A stretch of 64,000 nt of DNA from Polynucleobacter campilacus (lineage in GTDB: Bacteria > Pseudomonadota > Gammaproteobacteria > Burkholderiales > Burkholderiaceae): assembly GCF_002206625.1 (NCBI RefSeq), contig NZ_NGUP01000003.1, forward strand, positions 1 to 64,000. The letters run 5' to 3'. Shown one piece after another: positions 6,102-14,966 of this stretch; position 1 is the stretch's first letter; each line of letters begins with the position of its first letter. The position numbers and the translations under genes were made by a program. Below the pieces are notes generated by a model that saw only the letters and a program-made list of their open reading frames with translations, did not search any database and had not been told where the DNA came from.

Positions 6102-8198
6102 ATGTATTGCAAGCGTAATCTGTGGATTTATAAATCACTGTTGTGCATTCCATTTTCTGGATTTTTGTTTGGTATAGCTAGTGCACAGACAGACAGCCTT
6201 GAAATTACTGCCACTGGCTCACAAGAGGCTGCCCAAAGCATCTTGACGCCGACTAAGGTGTTACAAGGTGATGAGCTGTTAAATAAACTTGGGTCGACAC
6301 TGGGTGCAACTCTCGCTAATGAATTGGGCGTCTCTGCTACAGGCTATGGCGCCGGCTCCTCTCGTCCAGTCATTCGCGGTCTTGAGGGGTCTCGTGTCCA
6401 AATTTTGCAAAATGGTCTTTCTGTTGGTGATGTCTCCAATATTTCCCAAGATCATGCTGTTGGTAACAATATGCAAAATGCACACCAAGTGGAAATACTG
6501 CGTGGTGCAGCTGCCCTGCTTTACGGATCAGGCTCGAGCGGCGGCCTAGTCAACGTAGTGAATGATCGTATTTTGACCAATCTTCCCGATAGACCTACGG
6601 GTGCAATCAATACCAGCTATGAAACTGTGAATAATGGCCGTGCTGGATCGGTCGAGGTGGATGGAGGCTTTGGCTCAGTAGCCGTTCATATTGATACAGC
6701 AATTAATAATGCCAACAATTACCGTATCCCTGGGAGCTCAACGCAGTCACAAGGCGAGCCCGCTGGTGGTTGGACTGTTCCACCCGGGGGTAATGGCGGC
6801 AACAACTACACCGGAAAACTTCCCAATAGCTTTAGCAATCAAAACAATTTAGGTGTTGGCGTTTCCTATATCGGACAAAACGGTTACACCGGTGTATCTG
6901 TCGAGCGTCTGAATAATAACTACGGCATTCCGACGCCAGAAGGTGGCTCGATTAATCAGTCACAGAATCGCTACGACTTACAGCATCAAACCCGTGATCC
7001 CTTTGCTGGCTTCTCATCATTCAAATTTAGCGCTGCTAATAGTAATTACAACCATACAGAATTTAATAATGTGGGTGAAGCAGTTGCACTTTGGAAAAAT
7101 ATTGCCAATGAGGCCCGCTTTGAATTGGCCCATAACCCTCTTCTGGGCTGGAAAGGCACCTTTGGCGCTCAAGTTTCCGCTGCTTCTTTAAATGCAACAG
7201 AAGTAGGTACTGGAAGTTATGCCATCGTTCCGCCAACCAAGACTAATTCCAATGCCTTATTTTGGATTGAGGAAGGTAAGTGGAATTCACTTCAAGGGAA
7301 TTTGGGATTGCGCTACAACAATGTTGCCCAAAATCCCAATACATCCACCCTATTGGTGGCACAAGATACGGCAGCGGGAACGCTAACTCCAGGCGTTACT
7401 CTGCAAAATCGGAACTTTAATTTAATGTCTTATTCTGCAGGTGGATTGTGGAGCTTTATGCAAGGTCATGGAGTAGGAGTAGCTTATACCGTCTCACAAC
7501 GGGCACCTAGTGCGCAAGAGCTCTACTCCTATGGCGCTCATGAATCGACTGCCACTTTTGATATTGGTAATCCTAACCTCACCAAAGAGACCTCTCACAA
7601 TCTAGAGCTCAATTTACAAAGAAATATTGGCTTGTTATGTGGTAAAGCAAGTGTTTATGCAAACCGATTCAATAACTACATTTATGGCTATTACACAGGC
7701 AACTCCATAAGCAACGGAGGGCAAGAAGGAGATGGTTTTAATGTGGTCACCTCCCAGCAGGCTGCTGCAACGATCAAGGGTATTGAAGGTGAATTAACCT
7801 ATAACTGGCGTGAACAAGGTCTTGGTGGAAGGGTTTTTGGCGATGCCTCACAAGGTAGTTTTGATGCAGGCGGTAATCTGCCCTTACAACCAGCACCCAG
7901 ACTTGGTGCTGAGCTAGCCCATCAACGCAATGGCTGGTTAACTAATGCTACTTATATCTACAGCTATCAACAGAACCGCCTAGCAAGCTGGGAACAAGGT
8001 CCGGCTCCAAGTTACAACTTACTCAATGCTGGAATATCCTACACAGAGAAAATTCAGCAGGTGAATTGGACTGTGTATCTGAATATGAAGAACTTGCTCA
8101 ATGAACAGATTCGTTATGCGACTACTCCAATGGCAGTAAGACTGTATGCACCACAGCCTGGAAGAAGTTTTATGCTGGGACTGCGGGGAACGTTTTAA
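6102..8198 (+). CDS. TonB-dependent outer-membrane receptor, ZnuD-like (probable metal uptake)
   Basis: A 698-residue protein with a signal peptide ending near SAQ (residue ~29), a plug domain (~40-155) and a C-terminal beta-barrel ending in phenylalanine (SFMLGLRGTF). The plug has VLQGDELLNKLGSTLGATLA, SRPVIRGLEGSRVQILQNG, DHAVGNN and VEILRGAAALLYGSGSSGGLVN, which closely follow the zinc receptor ZnuD. It would import a metal or metal complex with TonB-ExbBD, not seen here. Its exact substrate is uncertain; other small chelates are possible. It follows a small His-rich exported protein and its stop overlaps the convergent PPK2 gene by four bases. Confidence 0.85.
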   Translation: MYCKRNLWIYKSLLCIPFSGFLFGIASAQTDSLEITATGSQEAAQSILTPTKVLQGDELLNKLGSTLGATLANELGVSATGYGAGSSRPVIRGLEGSRVQILQNGLSVGDVSNISQDHAVGNNMQNAHQVEILRGAAALLYGSGSSGGLVNVVNDRILTNLPDRPTGAINTSYETVNNGRAGSVEVDGGFGSVAVHIDTAINNANNYRIPGSSTQSQGEPAGGWTVPPGGNGGNNYTGKLPNSFSNQNNLGVGVSYIGQNGYTGVSVERLNNNYGIPTPEGGSINQSQNRYDLQHQTRDPFAGFSSFKFSAANSNYNHTEFNNVGEAVALWKNIANEARFELAHNPLLGWKGTFGAQVSAASLNATEVGTGSYAIVPPTKTNSNALFWIEEGKWNSLQGNLGLRYNNVAQNPNTSTLLVAQDTAAGTLTPGVTLQNRNFNLMSYSAGGLWSFMQGHGVGVAYTVSQRAPSAQELYSYGAHESTATFDIGNPNLTKETSHNLELNLQRNIGLLCGKASVYANRFNNYIYGYYTGNSISNGGQEGDGFNVVTSQQAAATIKGIEGELTYNWREQGLGGRVFGDASQGSFDAGGNLPLQPAPRLGAELAHQRNGWLTNATYIYSYQQNRLASWEQGPAPSYNLLNAGISYTEKIQQVNWTVYLNMKNLLNEQIRYATTPMAVRLYAPQPGRSFMLGLRGTF

Positions 8199-9100
8199 TA
8201 GAGATCCGGAACGTACATCTCTGGCGGTACAGGGCCACGTAAGTAATCTGGATTATGAACACGGGCAGGCAGTTTAATCACCGGATGGTCTATTTCTTTA
8301 TAGGGAATTTGGGCCAATAAGTGGCTGATACAGTTCAGACGTGCTTTTTTCTTATCATTCGCTGCTACAACCCACCAAGGTGCCTCAGGTATATGAGTAC
8401 GCTCTAACATCGTCTCTTTGGCTTTAGTGTATGCCTCCCACAAGCGTCGAGCTTCTAGGTCCATTGGACTGAGCTTCCACTGCTTTAAGGGATCATGAAT
8501 ACGCATCATGAAGCGGCTGTACTGCTCATCATCAGAAATCGAGAACCAATACTTAATTAAGATAATTCCAGAGCTGATCATCATTCGCTCTAAATCCGGA
8601 ACCGTTCTAAGAAACTCTTCGTATTCTTTCTTGGTACAAAATCCCATGACCTTTTCAACGCCGGCACGGTTGTACCAACTACGATCAAATAAAGCGATCT
8701 CGCCACCAGCAGGAAGTTGTGAAATATAGCGCTGAAAATACCACTGCGTTCTTTCGCGCTCATTCGGCGCTGGTAATGCAACTACTTTACAAACTCGTGG
8801 ATTTAAACGCTGAGCAATGCGCTTAATAGCGCCGCCCTTACCTGCAGAATCGCGGCCTTCAAATAAGATGGCCACTTTCATTTTATTGGCGACAACCCAA
8901 TCCTGGAGTTTTACAAGTTCACCCTGCAGCCGAAATAGTTCTTTAAAGTAAACATTACGTGGTATTGAAGAGCCCTCTTCCCCATCATGAGCAAGGCGAT
9001 CATCGTCAAGCTCCATCTCAAGCTCTTCATCCATGCTATCGAGAATTTCTTCTCGAGCACGGCGATACCACTCGTCCATCTCTTTATGCTTTGATGTCAT
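8195..9100 (-). CDS. ppk2: Polyphosphate kinase 2 (PPK2 family)
   Basis: A 301-residue protein with a Walker A loop GRDSAGKGG (residues ~103-111), the PPK2 motif LFDRSWYNRAGVE (Walker B and lid arginine) and the conserved PWWVVAANDKKKARLN near the C-terminus. PPK2 enzymes move phosphate between polyphosphate and nucleoside di- or triphosphates, so they link polyphosphate stores to NTP pools. The first ~60 residues are acidic and variable. The gene lies in a phosphate-related neighbourhood, but I found no Pho box upstream. The start at 9100 lacks a clear ribosome site; the ATG seven codons on is possible. Confidence 0.9.
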   Translation of the reverse strand: MTSKHKEMDEWYRRAREEILDSMDEELEMELDDDRLAHDGEEGSSIPRNVYFKELFRLQGELVKLQDWVVANKMKVAILFEGRDSAGKGGAIKRIAQRLNPRVCKVVALPAPNERERTQWYFQRYISQLPAGGEIALFDRSWYNRAGVEKVMGFCTKKEYEEFLRTVPDLERMMISSGIILIKYWFSISDDEQYSRFMMRIHDPLKQWKLSPMDLEARRLWEAYTKAKETMLERTHIPEAPWWVVAANDKKKARLNCISHLLAQIPYKEIDHPVIKLPARVHNPDYLRGPVPPEMYVPDLY

Positions 9101-9166
9101 TTGTTCTGTATCTGTAATTGAACTCTGTTTTTAGAGTATATATGTGTCATATTTATTACAAATGAC

Positions 9167-9955
9167 CTAATTACAGTGTTTTGCAAGATATTGGGCAATG
9201 TGCTCTTGGCTATACAAAGCAAGCATTTTTCGATCAACGGGTAACTCTGGAGTGGCTTTAATAGGTGCAAAAATGGCTAATTCCACCCTTAACCTACGGT
9301 TTTTTAATATGCTGGCCATAGATCCGATCAAACCCATGTCTCCGATAAAAGCTGGAACCTCGGAATGTTGGCCAGTATATCGATCAAAATAAGCTAGCGC
9401 CATCGCACATACAGGCACCTCCGATACCGCTGCAGCCTCAAATAAATTAGGCTTAAAAAGCTGTACGCCTTTACCTATCGTTGAGGTACCTTCAGGAAAA
9501 ATACAAATGGATTGCGTTTTTAGTATTGCAGCTACGCCATCAACTACCTGCCTTGCATGCCTAGTACTATCTCTTTTGATAAATACAGTACCCAATTGCT
9601 TTGCCATCCATCCAAAAATTGGCCAACTCGCTACCTCAGACTTTGCTACGAATCGAATCGGCTTAAATGCATTAATAGCATGAATGTCCAACCAGGACAC
9701 ATGATTTGCAGCGAGTAAATAAGATGACTGTGGAAGTAAGTTGGCATGATTAACGTGCAACTGAACACCGAAGATCTTTAACAAGCGTTTTGACCATCTT
9801 TGAATATGATCATTTTTTGAGCTTGCACTTAAAAATGGGAACAACACCAGTAGCGTGATGACACCTCTTAATACATGTAGCCAGACTAATAGCCAAAGCG
9901 CTATGTAAATAAAAAATGGGGTATTAATATTTGAGGGTGATTTTCTGGTGGTCAT
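9167..9955 (-). CDS. 1-acyl-sn-glycerol-3-phosphate acyltransferase-like protein (PlsC/OlsA family)
   Basis: A 262-residue membrane-associated acyltransferase. The N-terminus is hydrophobic (residues ~12-45). The catalytic HX4D motif is NHVSWLD and the substrate motif FPEGTST. Family members acylate lysophosphatidate, or as OlsA acylate lyso-ornithine lipid. It is divergent from the PlcP-like gene across a 103-bp spacer with four Pho half-sites, and an OlsB-like gene lies 2.4 kb away, so an OlsA role is attractive. Housekeeping PlsC remains equally compatible with the sequence. Confidence 0.85.
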   Translation of the reverse strand: MTTRKSPSNINTPFFIYIALWLLVWLHVLRGVITLLVLFPFLSASSKNDHIQRWSKRLLKIFGVQLHVNHANLLPQSSYLLAANHVSWLDIHAINAFKPIRFVAKSEVASWPIFGWMAKQLGTVFIKRDSTRHARQVVDGVAAILKTQSICIFPEGTSTIGKGVQLFKPNLFEAAAVSEVPVCAMALAYFDRYTGQHSEVPAFIGDMGLIGSMASILKNRRLRVELAIFAPIKATPELPVDRKMLALYSQEHIAQYLAKHCN

Positions 9956-9996
9956 AAATGCTAATTTTATGGAATATGCTAAATCATATTCGCATA

Positions 9997-10034
9997 GTCA
10001 TAAAAGTGTCTTGAAACTGTCATGAAGCTTTCAC
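9997..10034 (+). promoter_or_regulatory. Double Pho box upstream of the lipid-remodelling genes
   Basis: Four half-sites start exactly 11 bases apart: GTCAT (9997), GTCTT (10008), GTCAT (10019) and TTCAC (10030). PhoB dimers bind pairs of such half-sites, so this is room for two dimers. CTGTCATGAAGCTTTCAC (10017-10034) closely follows the Pho-box consensus. The array ends 25 bases before the start codon of the PlcP-like gene and points toward it. Confidence 0.8.
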
Positions 10035-10058
10035 AGTGTATCGGCTTAATACTGATTC

Positions 10059-10868
10059 ATGATGCACTACAGAGCCATTTGGATTTCTGACGTACACCTG
10101 GGAACATCAGGGTGTCAGGCAAACTACCTTCTGGATTTCTTAAAGCACAATGAAGCCGACAAGTTCTATCTAGTAGGTGACATTATCGACGGCTGGAGAC
10201 TCAAGAAGTCATTCTACTGGCCCCAAGCTCATAACGATGTGGTTCAAAAGCTTTTACGCAAGGCGCGTAAGGGTGCTGAGGTAATTTACGTTCCTGGCAA
10301 TCATGATGAAAGTGCCCGGCAGTTTTTTGGCCTCTCCTTTGGTGATGTCAAAGTGGTTGAGGAATGTATTCATACGACCTTAGATGGCAAAAAGCTGTGG
10401 GTTACCCATGGTGACTTATTTGATGGGGTCATGCAATATGCCAAATGGCTTGCCTACGTTGGCGACACCCTCTACTCTTTCATTCTGTATGTTAATCGCT
10501 ACTTCAATATGTTGCGAGTCAAGATGGGCTTGCAATATTGGTCACTGTCTCAATACCTAAAACACCAAGTCAAAAATGCGGTGAGCTATATCGCTGACTT
10601 TGAGCACATTATGGCCAGAGAAGCTCGCCTACGTGGTTGTGATGGCGTCGTTTGTGGTCATATTCATAAAGCCGAGATCCGTGAAATCGATGGCCTGCTC
10701 TACTGCAATGATGGTGATTGGGTTGAGAGTCTTAGCGCTCTCGTTGAAACCCAAACCGGCGAACTCAAACTGATCTATTGGACTCATATCAAAGGTGATC
10801 CTGTAGAAGCTCCAGAACTGTCTTTCCAAACTGCTGTTGCATCAATTCTCAAAGAGGCTGCACTATGA
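10059..10868 (+). CDS. plcP: PlcP-like metallophosphoesterase (phospholipid-degrading, phosphate starvation)
   Basis: A 269-residue calcineurin-like phosphoesterase. Metal-binding motifs are SDVHLG (D11, H13), GDIIDGW (D41), GNHDE (N81-H82), THGD and GHIH. The stretch CQANYLLDFLKHNEADKFYL followed by YWPQAHNDVVQKLLRKARKG is close to PlcP of rhizobia and marine bacteria, which removes the headgroup from phospholipids to give diacylglycerol and reuse the phosphate. Automated annotation usually calls this LpxH. The Pho boxes upstream and the Agt-like glycosyltransferase overlapping by four bases (ATGA) support PlcP. No signal peptide: cytoplasmic face of the membrane. Confidence 0.8.
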   Translation: MMHYRAIWISDVHLGTSGCQANYLLDFLKHNEADKFYLVGDIIDGWRLKKSFYWPQAHNDVVQKLLRKARKGAEVIYVPGNHDESARQFFGLSFGDVKVVEECIHTTLDGKKLWVTHGDLFDGVMQYAKWLAYVGDTLYSFILYVNRYFNMLRVKMGLQYWSLSQYLKHQVKNAVSYIADFEHIMAREARLRGCDGVVCGHIHKAEIREIDGLLYCNDGDWVESLSALVETQTGELKLIYWTHIKGDPVEAPELSFQTAVASILKEAAL

Positions 10869-11894
10869 AAATTATGATCATTACGGACGCATGGGACCCA
10901 CAGGTCAATGGCGTTGTACGCACCCTGAAACAAACTAGCGCTGAATTAACTAGCATGGGTCATGAAGTAGAAATGATTACGCCTAATGGCTTTAAATCGA
11001 TTCCCTGCCCGACTTATCCAGATATTGCTCTCTCACTATTTCCAGGTAAAGAGGTAGCTCGTCGCATTAAATCATTTGCTCCAGATGCCATGCATATTGC
11101 TACTGAAGGGCCTTTAGGCTTATCTGCGCGCTCATATGCAGTCAAGAACAATCTTCCTTTCTCTACCGCCTATCACACCCGCTTTCCGGAATATGTCAAA
11201 GCCCGTACAGGTATACCACTTTCTATTACCTATGCGTTCATTCGCTGGTTTCATGGCCCATCCATGGCAGTCATGGCCCCAACGATTGTCGTTAAGGATG
11301 ATTTAGAAAAGTATGGTCTAAATAATGTTGTCCTCTGGTCTAGAGGTGTTGATCTGGATATATTTAAGATGCAGGAATCTAAGACTCTCAACACAGCCCA
11401 TCCTATCTTTTTATACGTAGGTCGCGTCGCCATTGAAAAGAACATCAATGCCTTTTTTGGAAATTGATTTACCTGGTTCAAAATGGGTAGTGGGTGATGG
11501 CCCCGCCATGGCAGGAATTAAAGAAAAATATCCTGATATCAACTATCTCGGAGTGTTACAACAACATGAGTTAGCTAAGGTTTATGCAGCGGCTGATGTA
11601 TTCGTGTTTCCAAGCAAGACTGATACTTTTGGCCTAGTTCTTCTTGAAGCAATGGCTTGCGGCACACCGGTGGCTGCTTACCCGGTAACTGGCCCAATTG
11701 ACGTATTAGGGGACTCCCCTGCTGGCGCTATGAATGAGGATTTGCGGGAAGCCTGTATTGCCGCATTAAAGATTCCTCGTGAAGTAGCTAGAGCCCATGC
11801 TGAGAAATTTTCCTGGAGGGCGGCTTCTGAACAATTCTTGCATCATCTCAAGCCAGTTCCCTCAACTGAAGTTCATCTAACCGCCTTAGCCTAA
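10865..11894 (+). pseudogene. agt: Agt-like glycolipid glycosyltransferase, interrupted by a one-base frameshift
   Basis: Two frames together make one GT4-type glycosyltransferase of ~343 codons. The first (10865-11467) begins MKIMIITDAWDPQVNGVVRTL and runs to YVGRVAIEKNINAF; the second resumes with LEIDLPGSKWVVGDGPA and includes FPSKTDTFGLVLLEAMACGTPVAAY. The join falls at six Ts (11453-11458), where five would keep the frame. Agt-type enzymes add sugars to diacylglycerol released by PlcP, giving phosphorus-free membrane lipids. The frameshift would remove the donor-binding half. It may be a real mutation, a homopolymer sequencing error or a phase-variable tract. The start overlaps the plcP stop. 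Confidence 0.8.
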
Positions 11895-11905
11895 GAAAGA
11901 CTCGG

Positions 11906-12310
11906 TTGAATACTAAATATCACATAGACCAAAACCCTCACAAAGGCAATCGAGGGTTAACAAGGGCTTGGCATGCTGCCAAAAACTCTTGGTGTGGATT
12001 GGTGTATGCCTTTTTAGAAGAAAGTGCATTTAGGCAAGAACTCTGTCTATTTTTACTACTAACGCCCCTTGCTCTCTTTATGCCCATTAGCTATCTAGAC
12101 AAGGCTCTCTTAATTTCATCGCTGATCATGGTCTTAGTGGTGGAATTACTCAATTCCAGTGTTGAGGCTGCTATTGATCGCATCTCCTTTGAGCACCATG
12201 ATCTATCGAAAAGAGCGAAGGATTTTGGCTCAGCAGCAGTGATGTTAACCCTGTTAATAGCCCTTCTAATGTGGTCTGCCTTATGCATACCACTTGTCTT
12301 CAAATTGTAA
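11906..12310 (+). CDS. dgkA: Diacylglycerol kinase
   Basis: A 134-residue small membrane kinase with three transmembrane helices (about residues 45-63, 68-86 and 108-130). The family signature is ELLNSSVEAAIDRI (residues ~80-93). It phosphorylates diacylglycerol to phosphatidate. Placed 11 bases after the glycosyltransferase it would recycle the diacylglycerol that PlcP produces. The start is a TTG at 11906, without a strong ribosome site, so coupling to the upstream gene is likely. Confidence 0.93.
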   Translation: MNTKYHIDQNPHKGNRGLTRAWHAAKNSWCGLVYAFLEESAFRQELCLFLLLTPLALFMPISYLDKALLISSLIMVLVVELLNSSVEAAIDRISFEHHDLSKRAKDFGSAAVMLTLLIALLMWSALCIPLVFKL

Positions 12311-12370
12311 TAAACCCCTTCTACGATTAAATATATCTATTTATTTAAGTAACTCACTAAGGCTCCCCCT

Positions 12371-13294
12371 ATGTCAGATATTCCAAACCCAATTGCCGCC
12401 TTTGAAATTTTTTCCTTCAAGAAAGAGGGAAAATTTTCTGCTCTTAGACCCAATGCAATTAAAAAACTTTCCAAGAAGCTGACTAAAAAGCTTTTTGGTA
12501 AAAAATTTGCTACTAAAGCCCGCGCGCAATTAGCCGCTGAAGTGACGCCTACAGTCAGCCCCAGTGTCAAATCCAAAAGACCAGCTTTTACGATTGAATG
12601 GGCAAGCTCTGCTAGTGAAATAAAAGAAGCGCAAAGATTGCGTTATAAGGTATTTGCTGAAGAAATGGGCGCAAATCTCTCTCAAAATGCCGAGGGTTTA
12701 GACGTAGATGAATTTGATGATTATTGCGATCATTTAATAATTCGCGATCAAGATACTCTTAAGGTAGTCGGCACCTATCGCGTACTTCCGCCCCACAAAG
12801 CACAAGAAATTGGCCGCCTGTACTCTGATGCTGAATTTGATTTATCCCGCCTAGATCACCTTCGTCCTAAGCTAGTTGAATTGGGTAGATCTTGTGTACA
12901 CCAGGATTATCGTTCAGGGGCAGTGATTATGGCCTTATGGAGTGGCCTAGCCCAATACATGCAAAAGCATGGTTACGAGATCATGCTCGGTTGTGCCAGC
13001 ATCCCTATGGCTGATGGCGGTCACTTTGCGGCCAGTCTCTATAACTCGCTAGGTAATGATCAAATGGCTCCGGTTGAGCTCCATGCCTTCCCTAAATTAG
13101 CTTTGCCATTGGATAAGCTCAATGGTGGATTGGAAGTAGAAGCTCCTCCATTAATTAAGGGCTACCTAAAGCTAGGAGCCAAGATTTGTAGTGCACCTGC
13201 TTGGGATCCTGATTTCAATACCGCAGACTTGCTGACAATGTTGCGCTTATCGGAAATCAATCCTCGTTATGCAAAGCATTTCCTGGGACTGTAA
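12371..13294 (+). CDS. olsB: OlsB-like L-ornithine N-acyltransferase (GNAT fold)
   Basis: A 307-residue protein with a variable basic N-terminus (~1-70) and a GNAT-related acyltransferase domain (~75-260) containing RLRYKVFAEEMGA, VGTYRVLPP, ELGRSCVHQDYRSG and GCASIPMADGGHFAASLY. These are the landmarks of OlsB, which transfers a 3-hydroxyacyl group from ACP to ornithine to make lyso-ornithine lipid, a phosphorus-free membrane lipid. Start at 12371 with AAGG about 9 bases upstream. Neighbouring plcP, agt and dgkA make a lipid-replacement role likely. A different amine acceptor cannot be excluded. Confidence 0.82.
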   Translation: MSDIPNPIAAFEIFSFKKEGKFSALRPNAIKKLSKKLTKKLFGKKFATKARAQLAAEVTPTVSPSVKSKRPAFTIEWASSASEIKEAQRLRYKVFAEEMGANLSQNAEGLDVDEFDDYCDHLIIRDQDTLKVVGTYRVLPPHKAQEIGRLYSDAEFDLSRLDHLRPKLVELGRSCVHQDYRSGAVIMALWSGLAQYMQKHGYEIMLGCASIPMADGGHFAASLYNSLGNDQMAPVELHAFPKLALPLDKLNGGLEVEAPPLIKGYLKLGAKICSAPAWDPDFNTADLLTMLRLSEINPRYAKHFLGL

Positions 13295-13305
13295 TTCTCA
13301 GTTTT

Positions 13306-14868
13306 TTATTTCAGATTAAGTTCGTAAGAGCGGCCGATTCGATTCCATTCGGCTGCTTCTTTCAGAAGACTGAATTCTGTTAAAGGATGTATTTGAGCCC
13401 ACTCCTTAGGGATGCTGACTTGGTAAGCACCGTCCTCATCAGAGACCTTCACCTTTGGTAAATCTTCATCACTTCTGCCACGACAAAGTACTTGGGCTAA
13501 GCGGAGACAAAATAACATACGCCAATCATGAAAACCTGAATTGTTTGCAAGTTTTCCTAATTTACCTGTATGACCTATCAAAAGTGCAGCTAAGCGAGCC
13601 TGGTCGTTTTTAGAAAAGCCAGGCATATCAGCGTTGCCAGCAATATACGCTGAATGCTTATGGTAGCTGTTATGTGAAATCGATAAGCCGATTTCATGAA
13701 GGCTAGCAGCCCATTGCAATAGTGCAATGTTATCTGCTCTACTTTCTGTTTTAGGCTTAGGTAATTGCTGTAAAAATTCAGAAGCTAGTTTACCCACGCG
13801 TGTGGCTTGCTCCCGATCAGCAGAGTAGCGTTGGATGAATTGCTCAACCGTAACATAACGCATGTCATGGTGTTGTGAGCGCCCTAAGAGGTCATAGAGC
13901 ACACCAGTGCGTAAGGCGGCATCAGTAACTTCCATCTCCTCAATGCCAAGCTCATCAAATACTGCCAACATGATGGCTAAGCCCCCAGGCCAGACAGATC
14001 TTCTGTCATCTTTTAAGCCTAACAATTCAACCTGACTAATATGTTCGTATGTCAGTAGATGTTTTTTCATCGCCCGCAAACCATCACGAGTAATTAAACC
14101 GCCAGAGGCGTTTACACGACCCATGGTTAAGCCATCGGTATGGCCATTAAAGTCATTTGCTGAAATCAGTTCAGCAAGCGCTCTAGCAGTCCCAGATGAC
14201 CCAATAGCTTGATTCCAACCACTCTTGAGATAAGCTCCTGAGATAACTTGGATCTCACGTCTAGCGGCTAGTTCAGCTTCCTTAAATGAATGGGCATCGA
14301 TATTGCCCTTGGGGAAAAAGCGGATACTGTGTGAAACGCAGCCAATATAAAGGCTTTCCATTAACTTTGGTTCGTAGCCCTTACCGATAATGAATTCTGT
14401 CGAACCGCCGCCAATATCAACCACTAATCGATTGCCTTGAGCTGCCTGAACTTCATGTGCAGCACCGATATAAATTAAGCGCGCCTCCTCAACACCAGCA
14501 ATGACCTCGATTGGGAAGCCTAAAGCTTGCTGAGCATCATGGATAAATTGCTGGGCATTCTTAGCTACCCGCAAGGTATTAGTAGCAACCGCGCGCACAT
14601 TGGCTGGATCAAATCCCCGAATGCGCTCTCCAAAGCGCCTAATAGCGGCTAAACCGCGTTGATAGGCATCGTTCCCTAAGAGTTTATTTTCTGTTAAGCC
14701 AGCGGCTAAACGCACTGAATCACGCAGAGTATCAATCGGACGAAGTTGGGTACCTGACGGCGTATTGGTAGCCTGAGCAACCAACATCCGAAAACTATTG
14801 GAGCCTAAATCTACCGCTGCGACTAGCTCGTCCGGGGAGGATACAGAGTCGTCAGAATGAATTTCCAA
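13306..14868 (-). CDS. ppx: Exopolyphosphatase (Ppx/GppA family)
   Basis: A 520-residue protein of the actin-like ATPase superfamily. The N-terminal half has AAVDLGSNSFRMLVA (residues ~16-30) and VVDIGGGSTEFIIG (~145-158), the two phosphate-binding loops; the C-terminal ~200 residues form the HD-like helical domain. It removes terminal phosphate from polyphosphate, and relatives hydrolyse pppGpp. The full length with the C-terminal domain favours Ppx over short GppA forms. Three Pho-type half-sites at 11-bp spacing lie 44 bases upstream. It converges on olsB with only 11 bases between. Confidence 0.92.
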   Translation of the reverse strand: MEIHSDDSVSSPDELVAAVDLGSNSFRMLVAQATNTPSGTQLRPIDTLRDSVRLAAGLTENKLLGNDAYQRGLAAIRRFGERIRGFDPANVRAVATNTLRVAKNAQQFIHDAQQALGFPIEVIAGVEEARLIYIGAAHEVQAAQGNRLVVDIGGGSTEFIIGKGYEPKLMESLYIGCVSHSIRFFPKGNIDAHSFKEAELAARREIQVISGAYLKSGWNQAIGSSGTARALAELISANDFNGHTDGLTMGRVNASGGLITRDGLRAMKKHLLTYEHISQVELLGLKDDRRSVWPGGLAIMLAVFDELGIEEMEVTDAALRTGVLYDLLGRSQHHDMRYVTVEQFIQRYSADREQATRVGKLASEFLQQLPKPKTESRADNIALLQWAASLHEIGLSISHNSYHKHSAYIAGNADMPGFSKNDQARLAALLIGHTGKLGKLANNSGFHDWRMLFCLRLAQVLCRGRSDEDLPKVKVSDEDGAYQVSIPKEWAQIHPLTEFSLLKEAAEWNRIGRSYELNLK

Positions 14869-14911
14869 AATATTCCCTCAAAATGCCTGTGCCAATCAAA
14901 TATGTCTATTT

Positions 14912-14939
14912 TATGAAAAAACCATGACATATTGATGAA
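14912..14939 (-). promoter_or_regulatory. Probable Pho box upstream of ppx
   Basis: On the minus strand TTCAT, GTCAT and TTCAT start at 14938, 14927 and 14916, exactly 11 bases apart. The central pair reads TTTCATCAATATGTCATG. The middle half-site matches the consensus; the outer ones have one substitution each. The array ends 44 bases before the ppx ATG. Confidence 0.6.
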
Positions 14940-14966
14940 AATACACGCTAGTCTAATGGGAAAAGG

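Noticed and set aside
9101-9166. Possible Pho box in front of PPK2
   Set aside because: A single GTCAT half-site occurs at 9166 (minus), but positions 11 bases on either side do not match.
10059-10868. Annotation as LpxH (UDP-2,3-diacylglucosamine diphosphatase)
   Set aside because: The metal motifs fit both, but the body sequence (CQANYLLDFLKH, YWPQAHNDVVQK), the Pho boxes and the overlapping Agt-like gene favour PlcP. A phylogeny would settle it.
10865-11894. Programmed frameshifting as the normal way to make the Agt-like protein
   Set aside because: There is no classic slippery heptamer in frame; only a six-T homopolymer, and the first frame ends almost at once. A mutation or sequencing error is simpler.
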